Source: Phialophora verrucosa | Lineage: Eukaryota; Ascomycota; Eurotiomycetes; Chaetothyriales; Herpotrichiellaceae | DNA: 64,000 nt | Direction of reading: 5' to 3' | Assembly (NCBI GenBank): GCA_002099365.1 | Contig: MSED01000009.1 | Location: 1,240,001-1,304,000, forward strand | Shown: piece by piece, positions 32,666-43,610 of the stretch | How the letters are laid out: every line of letters begins with the position of its first letter | How positions within the stretch are numbered: the stretch's first letter is position 1 | The notes under the pieces: generated by a model | Database searches by the model: none | What the model was told of the DNA's origin: nothing | Seen by the model: the letters and a program-made list of their open reading frames with translations, nothing else | Translations under genes and position numbers: made by a program

Positions 32666-33664
32666 ATGTCGAACGAAACAGTATGGAGCCAGAGCACGTG
32701 CACCGAGATCACCGAATACTGTCCCGTCGAGTTGTCTGTATATGGCTACTATCCCGCCCTAGGAGCCAACGGCTTCTTCCTCGGCTTCTTTGGTCTTTTT
32801 GCCTTGATTAATCTCGGTCTTGGCATTCGATATAGGACCTGGAGTTATATGGTCGCTTTGACGGCAGGCTGTGTGTGTGCGTCGATCGGATACGTTGGCC
32901 GAATCATCATGCACGATAACCCATTCAACGACGCCGGATTCATCACCCAAATCTGCTGCTTGATAATTGCCCCAGCATTCAACTCAGCCGCCATATATCT
33001 CACCCTGAAGCACATGGTTCTCTGCTTTGGAGAGGAATTCTCGATTATCAAGGCCCGTTTCTACACTTACATTTTCATCTCGGCCGATCTGCTTTCGCTT
33101 GTCCTGCAAGGTGCTGGTGGTGGGATCGCATCGACGGCCGACGATGACGATCAATCGATGGAACAAACCGGAGACGACTTGCTCATGGCCGGCATCGCTT
33201 GGCAGGTAGTTGCATTGTTCTTTTTTGCCTGCATGGCTGGTTGGTATGTTCTGCAAAGGTCGAAGGCCCTTAAGCAGCATCCTCTGTCATCAGAGGCTGC
33301 TGTCACAATCAAGCAGCGCAAATTTCGACTATTCGCCTTCGGGGTTGCCTCAGCGTGGTTCGCCATCTTTGTTCGATGCATCTACCGGATCATCGAGATG
33401 GCCGGTGGCTGGGGCAACGATATTATGCAAGACGAAGCGACCTTTATCGTCTTCGAGGGATGGTAAGTCTTTCAGATCGAGTTTGATATATCCTCGAACT
33501 GACGTTCTTCTAGCTTCATGGTATATGCCACCACTGTGCAGACTGTCTTTCATCCCGGCTTCTGCTTCTCGCGCCTATCTTCAAGTTGGACTCCTGCGAT
33601 GGACGAAAAGGAATCGCAAGATGTATCACTGGAGAGCGTCTTTCGACCGGGAAACAGTGTGTAG
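32666..33664 (+). CDS. RTA1-like seven-helix membrane protein
   Basis: Exons 32666-33462 and 33514-33664 (51-bp intron, GTAAGT donor, CTGAC, TAG) give 315 residues. Seven hydrophobic helices fit the RTA1/RSB1 family. Family blocks seen: YYPALGANGFFLGFFGLFAL, GYVGRIIMHDNPF, TQICCLIIAPAFNSAAIYLT, FISADLLSLVLQGAGGG, RCIYRIIEMAGGW and, across the splice site, EGCFMVYATTVQTVFHPGF. Members sit in the plasma membrane and are linked to resistance to toxic lipids, sterol-active drugs or long-chain bases. The start ATG at 32666 is chosen from family length. Its neighbour across the divergent promoter is a Zn2Cys6 factor, a plausible regulator. Confidence 0.9.
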
Positions 33665-34327
33665 TTTGGCGATCAGCAACGCTGATAGGCAATGTCTCAA
33701 GCATTGTGCGCCTGCTCTGTACAATCTGAAGGATCCCTTAGCAGACCCGGACGAGACGACGAGTGTCCCGAATACCCGGGGCTCTGGTTACTTCAAAACA
33801 GCATGCTTGTTCGAGGGACATTTCATTTGTAGGACTGTTCGAGATGTTGGGGTTTGACTAAGCGGTCAACTGTGCAACGCCTGGTCTTGAAACCCTCTCA
33901 GATATGGAGCTTATATTCATTTTGGAAGAACGATGCCCAGTGTCTCACTCCATGCACATGTTTATATCGGAACAATAGCGGGGTGACATTTAAAAATCAG
34001 GCTCCCGGAAGCCGTGTCATTTGAAAGTCGCCGGACCCCACCTCGACACTGATTCACTGTTGATTCACATCACAATCACACATCATCTTCATCTTCACCT
34101 CTGCCTAATACCTACGTACAGGCACCTTCAATCAACCTACAAAGTCTTCTCCACACACCGGTCTTGCTCTTTCACCGAACCGTAGCGAGGAGTCAGTACC
34201 TTTGCTCCGAGCCGCCTGCCCGCACACCCCTCTATTGATTATTGAATCTGTTTACTTTCCGAAACCACCTGCAACCGCCGTCCTCTTCCCAGGCGGAGAG
34301 CCTCTCACCAGAACACCTCCCACAACC
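33665..34327. other. Intergenic region with profilin promoter
   Basis: About 660 bp between RTA1 and profilin, both on the plus strand. The final ~300 bp are CT-rich with long pyrimidine runs before the start codon, as often seen in promoters of highly expressed fungal genes. No other gene is seen. Confidence 0.5.
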
Positions 34328-34994
34328 ATGTCTTGGCAAGGTGAGCCACTACCCACTGTGCGGCTAGATGAGTTGTAGAATGAGACGGCTAACATGTACC
34401 CATCTCCCAGCATACGTTGATACCAGGTACGCCTCGGGACCGGAAATAACATCCCCCATCTCTTCCCCCAACTACAGACTGACTAAAACTCCCCCTCCAG
34501 CCTCCTCGGCACCGGCCACGTCGACCGCGCCGCCATCTTCAACGCCGAAGGCACCTCCGTGTGGGCAACGTCGCCGAACTTCCAAGTCACGCCCGCGGAA
34601 CTACAAGAGATTGTCGGCGCGTACAAGGACACCAGCTCGCCGAAAAAAGTGCAGTCCACAGGCCTCCACATCGCAGGCCAGAAGTACATCGTGATCAAGG
34701 CCGACGAGACGAGTCTATACGGCAAAAAGGTAGGCAGCCGGGCCACAACGCACGCAGGGGAAACCTCTCCCCACCGCCACCCCCCGGGGGCGATGGAAAC
34801 GCATGCATGGGGAAGCAAAAGCAAAGCCAAAAGCTAATGAATGTTCGGGTTCTTGACAGGGCCGAGAAGGCGTCGTGATCGTAAAGACGAAACAAGCTCT
34901 CCTGATCACATGTTACCCTGCGACCGTACAGCCTGGCACAGCAGCCAACACGGTCGAGAAACTAGGCGCCTACCTAGTCGGAGTGGGATACTAG
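34328..34994 (+). CDS. Profilin
   Basis: Four exons: 34328-34340 (13 nt), 34411-34426 (16 nt), 34501-34729 and 34860-34994. The product is 130 residues, the normal fungal profilin length. It starts MSWQAYVDTSLLGTGHVDRA, the conserved N-terminus that binds poly-proline, and ends TVEKLGAYLVGVGY. The middle has ATSPNFQVTPAELQEIV, GLHIAGQKYIVIKADETSLY and the actin-contact region GVVIVKTKQALLITCY. Profilin binds G-actin and promotes nucleotide exchange and formin-driven filament growth. The first two exons are only 13 and 16 nt, a common arrangement in profilin genes of filamentous fungi as far as I recall. Confidence 0.97.
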
Positions 34995-35745
34995 GCTATA
35001 CTACACGTACCTACGCGCGCGCACGGGGAAAATGGACAGGGAGCACGAGGCACGACCAAGCAGCGAAGTCTTTCTTGGACAGACAAGTTAGACTTGAGTC
35101 CAGGCCAGACAGCGAGCGGGTAACTTGTCACGATGGGACAGGAGGACGTGGAGTGGAGTGGAGTGAAGTGAAATGAAGTGGAACTGATTCCAAGTGGAAT
35201 TGTGAACACCACTGCTGCGCGCACCCCTTGACGGCACGAAAGCATCATCACCGGAGCATTGAATCATTTTTGTCAACCCCCACCTTTTACTTTTCTTGCG
35301 TGGAAAAGTCGCAGCGTTTTATTCTTCCCGATCCGCTGGCGTGCGGGAGTCATTGATATATCTTCCATTTCTCCACCGTCCTCTGTGTTGTGTCCTGCGT
35401 GCTTCTCCTTTCTATCATGTACAGCCCGTCTGAAGTAGAGTTCTGGCCCGTCCAATACGTTGTATTCGCTGTTCTGCATTCCCTGCCGTCTATCCCTATA
35501 CAAGTTGACACAGTGTATCTCGAGTCGAAGAACGAAGGACTCTTATATATCATATATACTGTATTGTGCTCTCCGTGTTGGATACCGAGTATTGTGTTGT
35601 ACATTGTGACCCAGACGAAAGTCATACCAAGTCCAAAACACACGCTGGGAGAACGCAGGGAACGCGCACAACCCGGACAGTACAGGTCAGGCCAGGTCAG
35701 GACAGGACGAATCCCATTGCTGCGGATGATCTACATACGAGGTAC

Positions 35746-36081
35746 ATGCTCATGCTCATGCTCATGCTCATGCTCATGCTCATGCTCATGCTCATGCTCA
35801 TGCTCATGCTCATGCTCATGCTCATGCTCATGCTCATGCTCATGCTCATGCTCATGCTCATGCTCATGCTCATGCTCATGCTCATGCTCATGCTCATGCT
35901 CATGCTCATGCTCATGCTCATGCTCATGCTCATGCTCATGCTCATGCTCATGCTCATGCTCATGCTCATGCTCATGCTCATGCTCATGCTCATGCTCATG
36001 CTCATGCTCATGCTCATGCTCATGCTCATGCTCATGCTCATGCTCATGCTCATGCTCATGTTCATGCTCATGTTCATGCTC
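35746..36081. repeat. (ATGCTC)56 hexanucleotide tandem repeat
   Basis: 336 bp of an exact six-base unit, ATGCTC, about 56 copies. Only two units differ (ATGTTC at 36058-36063 and 36070-36075), both at the right end. No frame on either strand contains a stop, which creates artificial long Met-Leu, Ser-Cys and Met-Ser frames. It lies between the convergent profilin and Sec4 genes, about 750 bp after the profilin stop and 600 bp from the Sec4 stop, so it is probably non-coding or in a 3' UTR. Confidence 0.97.
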
Positions 36082-36685
36082 CGGGATGACAAGCGAAGCA
36101 CTCCTCCGCCGTGTCTACCTGCCTGACTGCTTGCCCGTCAGAGGCCCGACTGTCAGGCCTTGGGAGAGCCGAAAGAAAAAAGGGTTCAACAAAACTCCCC
36201 GTCCGAGAGCAAAAGCTTGATAAATAGTTCTGGTTTTCCCCAAACGCCGATCCGATCGTAGAACCCATGCCCGTGCAAAGAATGAAAGGTAGGATGTCGA
36301 GGGGGGGGGGGGTGGAAGAGGCATCAAGCATGGTCGCTGACTTTGCCTGGGGGACCGCCCTGATCCAGAAGAGACAGATGTCCGCCCGCCTAGCCATTCG
36401 TCTGTTCCGGTAGAATTCCGATATTATGAGAAGAGTAGAAAGCATGTGCACCCCCGCAGGTCGGTCCCCGGACAGTGTGGCCTGGCAACATTGGTTCGTT
36501 GTAGGGCGCAGAAGTGATTGTTGGAATGGCCTTTTGAGTGTTACAAGCCATGCGAAGGCGTCGTGTCTGTTGTGAAGGTCTTAAAAGTCTGCGCGTTGCC
36601 CACTGGATTTGCATTCGCTCGCCCGCCCGCCCGCTGCCTGCCATTCCTTCCCCACCACCATTCGCTCCTCCGCCTAACGTGAGGC

Positions 36686-37448
36686 CTAGCAGCACTTGCC
36701 GCCACCGACGCCCTGGTTCGGCGTGACGCTGACGCCCTGACCACCAGCCTGGCCTCCGACCCCAGCGCCGCCGCTCTCTTTGGAACTATCAATCAAACGC
36801 TTCTTGATGTCGCTCGCTAACGAGTAAAACGCTTTCTCGATGTTGATGTTTGACTTTGCGGAAACCTCGAGGAACGGAATGCCCAACTCGTCAGCGAGCG
36901 CTTGGCCCTGTTCCGTCGAGACGGCGCGCTTCTCCTCCCAATCGCATTTGTTGCCGATGAGGATCTTGTTGACCCCTTCCGAGGCGTGCTGTTCGACGTT
37001 GGAGAACCATGTCCTTATGTCTGTCATAGGCCGCAGGGTTAGCTCAATGTGCGACATGGGACTGTCGGGGGAGGCGTACTGTTAAAGCTCTTCTCATCGG
37101 TCACGTCATACACCAGTAGAATCCCCATGGCGCCTCTGTAGTATGCGGTTGTGATGGTGCGGAAGCGTTCCTGGCCTGCCGTGTCCCATATCTGCAGTTT
37201 GACCCTCTTGCCGTCGAGGTCGATCGTGCGGATCTTGAAGTCTATGCCGATGGTCGTGATGAAGCTGGGCGTGAAGCTGTCTTCGGAGAAGCGTAGCAGG
37301 CAGCATGACTTGCCGACGCCCGAGTCGCCGATCAAGAGGAGTTTTATCTGTGAAGCAGAGTGTGGGTTAGACAATGTCCCTTCCTCCTGCATGCAGTCTA
37401 AGGTGTAACATAACGCACTAGAAAGTCGTAATTCCGTTGACCTGCCAT
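36686..37448 (-). CDS. Sec4/Rab8-family small GTPase
   Basis: Exons 37448-37419 (30 nt), 37347-37080 and 37020-36686 give 210 residues. Seen: P-loop GDSGVGKS, switch I FITTIGIDFKIRTI, WDTAGQERFRTITTAYYRGA, base-binding NKCDW and SAKS, a variable Gly-rich tail and a C-terminal CC for double geranylgeranylation. The effector region and RabF motifs place it in the Sec4/Rab8 branch (SrgA-like in aspergilli), which drives secretory vesicles to growing tips through the exocyst. The first exon codes MAGQRNYDFL and joins to IKLLLIGDSG. The gene is convergent with profilin, so two genes of polar growth are side by side. Confidence 0.96.
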
Positions 37449-38059
37449 GGCGACAATCTGTGAGCCGGAAGAAGAGGGTGGAGAGGCGAGTGTCGTCGTC
37501 ACTCGGGGAGGATAGTCGGTGGTGCTCGAAGGTGGCGGGTTGAGTGGAAGGTCGAAGTGATGCGCCTAATTCTTGCTAGCCAGCGGTGAGGGTGGATGAT
37601 GCCTAGCAAGCAGCGCGATCGTCGACGTGGACTTGGGGCAAACGGTATCGGTTTCTGAGCGCAAGGCAATAGTGGAAAGTAGAGAGGGTGATGAAGGGTG
37701 TCAAGATGCGACAGATGATGTCGCTCGGATTCGGACCTGGGACGGTTGCACGTTGGGTAGCCGATCCAAGCATCCACGGCGCCCAAGGGCTCAGCACCCG
37801 GAGTGAAGCCGAGCACGATATTGTAACAGGCTGAACAGGGAGCAAGTTATGTGTTAGGCTGCCGTTCAAGGTGCTGGAGCGAGGAAAGCGAGCTGCCTGA
37901 GGCCCTCAATCGCCGCACCTACTCAGCCTCTGTTGAAAAGCGCACCATTTCTCTCTCTCTGGTGGATTCGTCTTTCTTTACTGTAAAGAGTACGAGATGC
38001 TGTCATGACTACGACGTGTGGGGTGCCGCATCCCACATGGTACGGACTTTGTAGGAGTA
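37449..38059. other. Sec4 5' region and gap to NCA2
   Basis: About 610 bp upstream of the Sec4/Rab8 start and downstream of the NCA2 stop, both on the minus strand. It holds the Sec4 promoter and 5' UTR. Short frames only, without motifs. Confidence 0.5.
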
Positions 38060-40077
38060 TCATCTCAACCACTTTGCATATACCCACTCTACTCTCCTCA
38101 ACACCTGAATCTGCCTGTTCACTCCTTGCTTGACATCCAGCAGATCATCCAGGTCTTCGAAGAATTCCCGCGTAATGTTCCTCGGCAGGACGTGTGAAGC
38201 GCGTTGGCGTAAAAGGTGGACTTCGCACAGAAGTAACCCGTGATGCTCTTCTGAAATAATGCCCTCCTCGTCAATTTCCGACGACGTCAACGTACGATCG
38301 ATATTCCTGTTCAACCGGTTGTCAGTTGGGGATTGATGGCTCTTTGGGGATGTTGCCGCACCTTATGAGCCGAATGGCCTCACCCTTCCGTTGTCCCTGT
38401 CGTAAACCACGTCGACCGCCAAACACGTTCCCGAACCATTGGAACAAGGCGTAAGATATCAAGACACCAGGCGCAATACCAACAAATCCGAACAGTAACT
38501 CTTGACTCTTGAGTATAGAATCAATCCCGCCAATTGCGACTTCTACATCCACTTTTGTTTTCTGCACCTGGATGAGCAAAGTCCGGATCAGATCGCCCAT
38601 GATCGCATTCTTGATAGGGCTTTGCATCTCTCGTTCATATGCTTTCAGCACCGGTGTCAGATCGCCTTCCTTCACTTTCGCTCTGATCTCGGCGACCTGT
38701 GCCTCGGTAAAATTCTTGCCGTCTTCAGGGTGCTGCACAGCAAAGTCAACAACCATCCGCTCCAGACTCTCACGGTCGGCACGCAGGCTGTCCCGGCTCT
38801 GTATGGCAATCTCACTCTGCTCGTCGTGCCGAATCGTGCCGATTAGCTTCTTGACAGGCTCAACCACCCAGTTTATCCAGAAATCAATGGTCGTCTGGCC
38901 CAACTCGCGGAACCATTGGAGTATTTCTGCACGCCGGTTGACGAATATTCGAAGCAGCGTGCTCCCAGATAGCAAGAGCACCACACCGGGTATCCAGTAT
39001 CGAATAAGCCGTGAGGGTTTACCATACCTCGATCTCAGGCTGGTATTTTCTTGTTCCTGTTTGGGGAGCCGCTGGTCCAGTACCTTGATCAGCAGGGCAG
39101 CCACCTCGGTGGAAGAGGCTGTCTGCGGGTCAATGGACGTAGGGTCTTCCCCGTCATCATGCGTGCCCCTCGTGGAAATATCGAGTAGGTACGCCGTCCG
39201 CGCTATGGTCGTTTGCCAATCATCGTCCTCGGAATCTAACACCTGGACTAATGCACCCCGTTTGCGATCCTCCGGAGGCCCGCCAAAGACCAGACACTCC
39301 CTAACCAGTCTACCAATGGCTGAGGCACTGGACTTCCTGAGATCCCGGATATGGTCTAAATTCCTCCTGACCTCGATGCGGGCGATGGAGAAGGGCGATA
39401 GGATCTTCGTTTGGGCCTGCGCAAGTGATCGTTCCTGGACGCTATTCTGGACCAGAGCGTAGAACTCCCGCCAGCTGTCTGTGACTGTCCTCCTTGCATC
39501 CCGAGCGGATGTCTGAAGCACCTGACCCTGCCTGAATTTGTGACGGGCGTCCGCGTAGACTTCTTTCGCTTGGTGCCAGAACCTCAGAGGCGAGGTCTGG
39601 ATAGTGTAGAGCACAATATTCGCATAAGAAGACAGTAGATCGTCCCAGTACCATATCGATTCGCTGAGTGGGATTGTGCGGTCCAGAAGCGAGTTCAGGA
39701 TCAGGCCATAGACCTGGGCGGTCGCCTTGCCAGTCGCAACCCATTCCAGGTTGGCGATGGAGGGCGACGCGGTCTCAACTTCGATGTGCTCTCCATCTCT
39801 TTTGGCAAGTTGACCTAGAAGGCCGCGCAGTCGAGTTCGGCGGATGAGAGGTCTGGAGCTGGAAGTCGTGGATAATGCTCGCACAACGGCTTTGAGTTGA
39901 GACGTTCGAGGATCCTCGCTGGATGTTGCACCCGCGGCAGATACCCTTTCCTCGGCCTCTCTCAGTTGAAACTTGTCCAGCGCCGCATCGACCCTGCGCA
40001 GGTCGCTATACCGAAACAGATTAGACAAGACGAGCTCCCAAGTGTTTGCGGTGTACTTACTCGTCAACGAAAGACAT
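38060..40077 (-). CDS. NCA2: Nca2-like mitochondrial protein
   Basis: Exons 40077-40061 (17 nt), 40005-38362 and 38306-38060 give 635 residues. The spliced N-terminus reads MSFVDDDLRRVDAALDKFQL, which matches the usual Nca2 start. Two membrane segments are seen, RYWIPGVVLLLSGSTLLRIFV and LLFGFVGIAPGVLISYALFQW. Between them is the conserved Nca2 region FWINWVVEPVKKLIGTIRHD through LTPVLKAYEREMQSPIKNAI. After the last intron the C-terminus has HHGLLLCEVHLLRQRA. In yeast Nca2, with Nca3, affects expression of the mitochondrially encoded ATP6/ATP8. It is placed in the mitochondrial membrane. The 17-nt first exon would be missed by most gene finders. Confidence 0.92.
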
Positions 40078-40664
40078 GGTGCGGCTGTGGAGCTCAGTCA
40101 AGAAACCGAGGCCGTTGAGTAGGAGCTGGTTCAGGTAGTGAGGACAGACATCTTGTGCATAACATGTAGAGCGGCCTTTTCGAGCGATGCTCAAGAAACC
40201 CTGGTTTAGCTGCTGCTGGTGGAAGTGGTGGAAGGCCGATCCGAGTGACGTCACGTCAACATGCTGCCGTCTTTTGGTGGGCTCGAGGTGCAAGGCTCGC
40301 ACACAGCCTCGCGATCCCTTCACTTGAGTGGATGTGGTTTCGGTAGGACTTGTGCCCAGCCCTGAATTACGGGACAGCTGCAGCAAATGTTCGCTCACGT
40401 CGGGAATATACTCTATTTCCTCCTTTTGCAGATACGTGTGCACATCCAGCGACCAGTAGATGGGAAACGTGATAACCGAGAATGAATAAGTTCATCAAGC
40501 CATATCGTAACGAAGATTCTGGCCACAAGAGATTGAGGGTATACATCAAACTTTGGCTAAACCTCCTAGCAGACTTTCAATGCACTCGTCGCATATCATA
40601 ACGCACCCACACGAATCCCCCAGCATCACAATTGGTCATTTCTCCGCGGTGAAGTCTCAAGCGG
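40078..40664. other. Gap between NCA2 and the 981-residue regulator
   Basis: About 590 bp. A minus-strand open frame spans 40057-40443, but it has no ATG in frame before the Nca2 start and no motif. Only its last residues are the real first exon of NCA2. The rest is probably promoter and 5' UTR. Confidence 0.5.
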
Positions 40665-43610
40665 TCATTCCTCGACGTCTGTCCCAGCAGACGCCCGCCT
40701 GTACGAACAGACGCGACTTAGTCTTGTCCGGAACACTTCTGCCGTACATTTTGCCGCATCCGATTTGCGACCAAGAAGTGTCATCGCCTGGATGCAGGCG
40801 TCCGCTTGACTGTATAAATTTCCGTAGCTGTTTGTCGTGTGTACCCACGTGTAGTTCGTATCTGCCGGGTTGTACCAGGCGGACAACCAGTCGATGAATA
40901 TCTTACATGCGCTGCCCATGGCGCGAACCAGAATATCCGTCCATGGTTCTGTTAAAATAGCGCTGCTGTTGGTTGCAAAGTGAAATTCGGCGTTATCGGG
41001 AACCGAAGGAATATGTTCAGAAAGTGAAGCCTGCGCGATCTTGGCGATTGCGACCGCATTGCTTTGTCGCAACTCTCTCAGAAGCTCGCAACTCGCCCGC
41101 AGGTTTCGTTGAGGCTCCAGCGTCTTTTCCTCCTTGTCGACTTGCAAAATTGTCTCCGCAAGCAACAAACAGCCGTAATGCCAATGCCCATCGAGGATGA
41201 CATACCACGATTTAACATGTGGAGGCAGGCTGTTGTGCTGGTCGACGCAGTCGATCATAAACTGTCCGTAGAGGCTATTCCAATGCGAGTAAACGTCAAG
41301 TGCCTCTTTGATGCACTTCTCGAGCTGAGGCGGTGAAGACCTCCGATATGCCAGAGTCTGGAGAGCGGCGACCTTGCGGAACATCAACACTTTCACCGGA
41401 ATGGCTTCCTGCAACACCGACGCTGCCTCGTCGAAGCGACATGGCCATCGGAGCGGCGGGCTACCGTCTGGTGCGCACGTGAATTTCAACAGATAATTGC
41501 CCCATAGGCTGCTAGTGTCATCGTGTCGATCAGCTTCGAAAGAGACGCCATGAACCTCCTCGCTCGGCGGAGCCTCGCCCGCAGCCTCGATGCTTTCTTG
41601 TATCATGGCGCAGTCTTCGTCCGAGATGACCAATGGTCGCTTGCTGATGGCCGAGGAGGTCGTGTCACACATTACACCAAGCCAAAACAGGAGATTAAAA
41701 GTCTGATGGTCCTTGACGGCAAGAGGGCCCATACTACCACGCCCATCGGCACCTTTGTTTTTAGATCGAAGTCGACGATAACGTTCGATTTTGCGCCTCC
41801 ATGAAAAAAGATTTCGGACCGCGGCTTCGAGGTAGATGGGAGGAGAGGCTAAGGCCTCGGGCTCGCTTGCATAGAAAGGGTTCCATTCTTTGTCTACGAT
41901 GTTTTCCATGGCAGGATCGGCGCGGGGCTCGAGATTGTCGCACGTTGATGGCGTATCGAAACCGTGGCGACTATCCGCCGTACTGTCTGTAGGCGAGGTC
42001 TGCGTCTCCGAGGCGGACTTAGTTTTCACGTCGATCGGCCTTTGCGTCAGCGCAAAGATCATGTATGCTAGTATCACCTTGAATGAGTCGATCTCGGCAC
42101 TGGCTTGGATTGCGGTACGAGCATCGTGCCAAAGCGTCTTCTGGATCAGTCGTTCGTTGTGTGTCCATTCGGAATGGGAGAAGAGGCCCTGTGACTGAGA
42201 CTGGAAAGCCATCATCTGAGACTTTCCTTCTCTGCTCTTCCAAAACGCGTTGTGGGAGCTGTGGGACCACTGGCTCGCGAATGCCATTATGGCCGCATTC
42301 AGTGCATTGGTGGCGGTCCGGCTCTCCATAACCGACAACTCTCGTTCTCTCAGGCGAGCAAATGCAGCGTCCAGACGGGAGACTCGCGACAAGATCCTGT
42401 TGTCGCCTAGACGGATTGCAGCTTCTTCTGCCGTTGATGAAAGGCTGGTGCTGCGGCTGAGGCCTTTGAGCTCGATCTCGTAGGGACAATTCCTCTCCGT
42501 CACCCAACATGACAGAGAGTTCTCAAAGCTGTCATGGTATATTTGTAGCAGTCCGGTTGCTATCATCTTCTTCATCGCTGTGTCGATGAAATGGAGTTGA
42601 CGTGTTGAGAGTCCTGCCGAGTTTTGCCGCTTACAATTTGATGACAGTGCCGCAATGTTCGGCTGATTGAGTGATTGTGAACTTACGGAAGTGGGTTGGT
42701 GTGTGACAAAACTATCACAATACTCGGTGGTGGCGCTTCCACGTTTGACCCGTTTTGAGCGGTAGACAGGCGAGACAACTTCTTCGCCGCTGGGTACGGA
42801 GCTGATAGAAGTCAAGCTGGGCGAAGGCTCTACCTTCAAGGCTGCGTTGATGGATTCGTTTGAATTTGACCCCGGAGAGGTAGACGTTGTGTCATGGCGA
42901 GCAAGATTCGGTGGATTCCATCGATTGTGAGTCGCGGGCTTGTCAGGTAAGAGAGGAGGCGGGAAGACGACGTCCGAGATAGACTGAATCGACGTCGTGA
43001 TGGTGCTACCGGCCGACACTGTTGCAACAGAAGGCGCGATTTGATGGGCAGTAGAATCTAGCGAGTACCGCGCTTCGGGGGAGGTAGAGGGGTAACTGAT
43101 GGTCTGCTCGGGGCTTGCATATATCGGTGAAACATGGTACTTGGGCACTCCATTCTGGGAGGAGTCGTGGATAGTGTGGAATGATTGAGTCGCGGGTAAC
43201 AGCTGTGGCAGAGCAGATGGATCTGATCCGAGATAGTCGCTGTGATAGGATGAAGTTTGGTAATTCGAGTCTGGTGCTGCGTCGGCAACGAGGTTCGGCA
43301 GGCCGGTGGATTCCAGCTTCCTCTTGACACCCTTTGGCAGGCCTTGCAAAGGAAGTCTGCTGAGCCAGACAAAGGTACATTGCTTGCTCGTTCTGGCACA
43401 ATTCGAGCACGCCTCGCACGTTGCGGCTGAGGAGTCTGGTTGTTCGTCTTCGCGAAACGGAAAGTTGGCCACACGCAAAGTGCCGGCATCGCACGCTCTT
43501 CTGCTCTTTCGGCACTGATCACATGCTTGATACTGTCGACGAGAAGTCTTGGAGTACCCAGCGGCCGTGGGCTCGGCAATAGCAGCGCGCTGGGAAAGAA
43601 TGGTAGCCAT
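40665..43610 (-). CDS. Large zinc-cluster transcription factor with extended inter-Cys loop
   Basis: Single-exon 981-residue protein. Residues about 30-80 carry a six-Cys cluster: CDQCRKSRRAC, then 27 residues including NFPFREDEQPDSSA and an additional Cys, then CSNCARTSKQC and TFVWLSRLP. The usual spacing between the two halves is 5-12, so the loop is unusually long, though I recall fungal regulators with this ACDQC...CSNC...TFEWL form. A Ser/Pro-rich linker and a helical fungal_trans-type region follow (for example NLLFWLGVMCDTTSSAISKR, ILDGHWHYGCLLLAETI). Related regulators control sugar or plant-polymer use, but no target can be assigned here. Confidence 0.88.
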   Translation of the reverse strand: MATILSQRAAIAEPTAAGYSKTSRRQYQACDQCRKSRRACDAGTLRVANFPFREDEQPDSSAATCEACSNCARTSKQCTFVWLSRLPLQGLPKGVKRKLESTGLPNLVADAAPDSNYQTSSYHSDYLGSDPSALPQLLPATQSFHTIHDSSQNGVPKYHVSPIYASPEQTISYPSTSPEARYSLDSTAHQIAPSVATVSAGSTITTSIQSISDVVFPPPLLPDKPATHNRWNPPNLARHDTTSTSPGSNSNESINAALKVEPSPSLTSISSVPSGEEVVSPVYRSKRVKRGSATTEYCDSFVTHQPTSVSSQSLNQPNIAALSSNCKRQNSAGLSTRQLHFIDTAMKKMIATGLLQIYHDSFENSLSCWVTERNCPYEIELKGLSRSTSLSSTAEEAAIRLGDNRILSRVSRLDAAFARLRERELSVMESRTATNALNAAIMAFASQWSHSSHNAFWKSREGKSQMMAFQSQSQGLFSHSEWTHNERLIQKTLWHDARTAIQASAEIDSFKVILAYMIFALTQRPIDVKTKSASETQTSPTDSTADSRHGFDTPSTCDNLEPRADPAMENIVDKEWNPFYASEPEALASPPIYLEAAVRNLFSWRRKIERYRRLRSKNKGADGRGSMGPLAVKDHQTFNLLFWLGVMCDTTSSAISKRPLVISDEDCAMIQESIEAAGEAPPSEEVHGVSFEADRHDDTSSLWGNYLLKFTCAPDGSPPLRWPCRFDEAASVLQEAIPVKVLMFRKVAALQTLAYRRSSPPQLEKCIKEALDVYSHWNSLYGQFMIDCVDQHNSLPPHVKSWYVILDGHWHYGCLLLAETILQVDKEEKTLEPQRNLRASCELLRELRQSNAVAIAKIAQASLSEHIPSVPDNAEFHFATNSSAILTEPWTDILVRAMGSACKIFIDWLSAWYNPADTNYTWVHTTNSYGNLYSQADACIQAMTLLGRKSDAAKCTAEVFRTRLSRVCSYRRASAGTDVEE

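Noticed and set aside
35390..36220. Long open frames coding Ser-Cys, Met-Leu or Met-Ser repeats
   Set aside because: They are produced by the ATGCTC array, which has no stop in any frame. Flanking parts lack motifs and codon bias.
40057..40443. 128-residue frame on the minus strand upstream of NCA2
   Set aside because: It has no upstream ATG in frame and no motif. Only its last codons, from the ATG at 40077, are the real NCA2 first exon.
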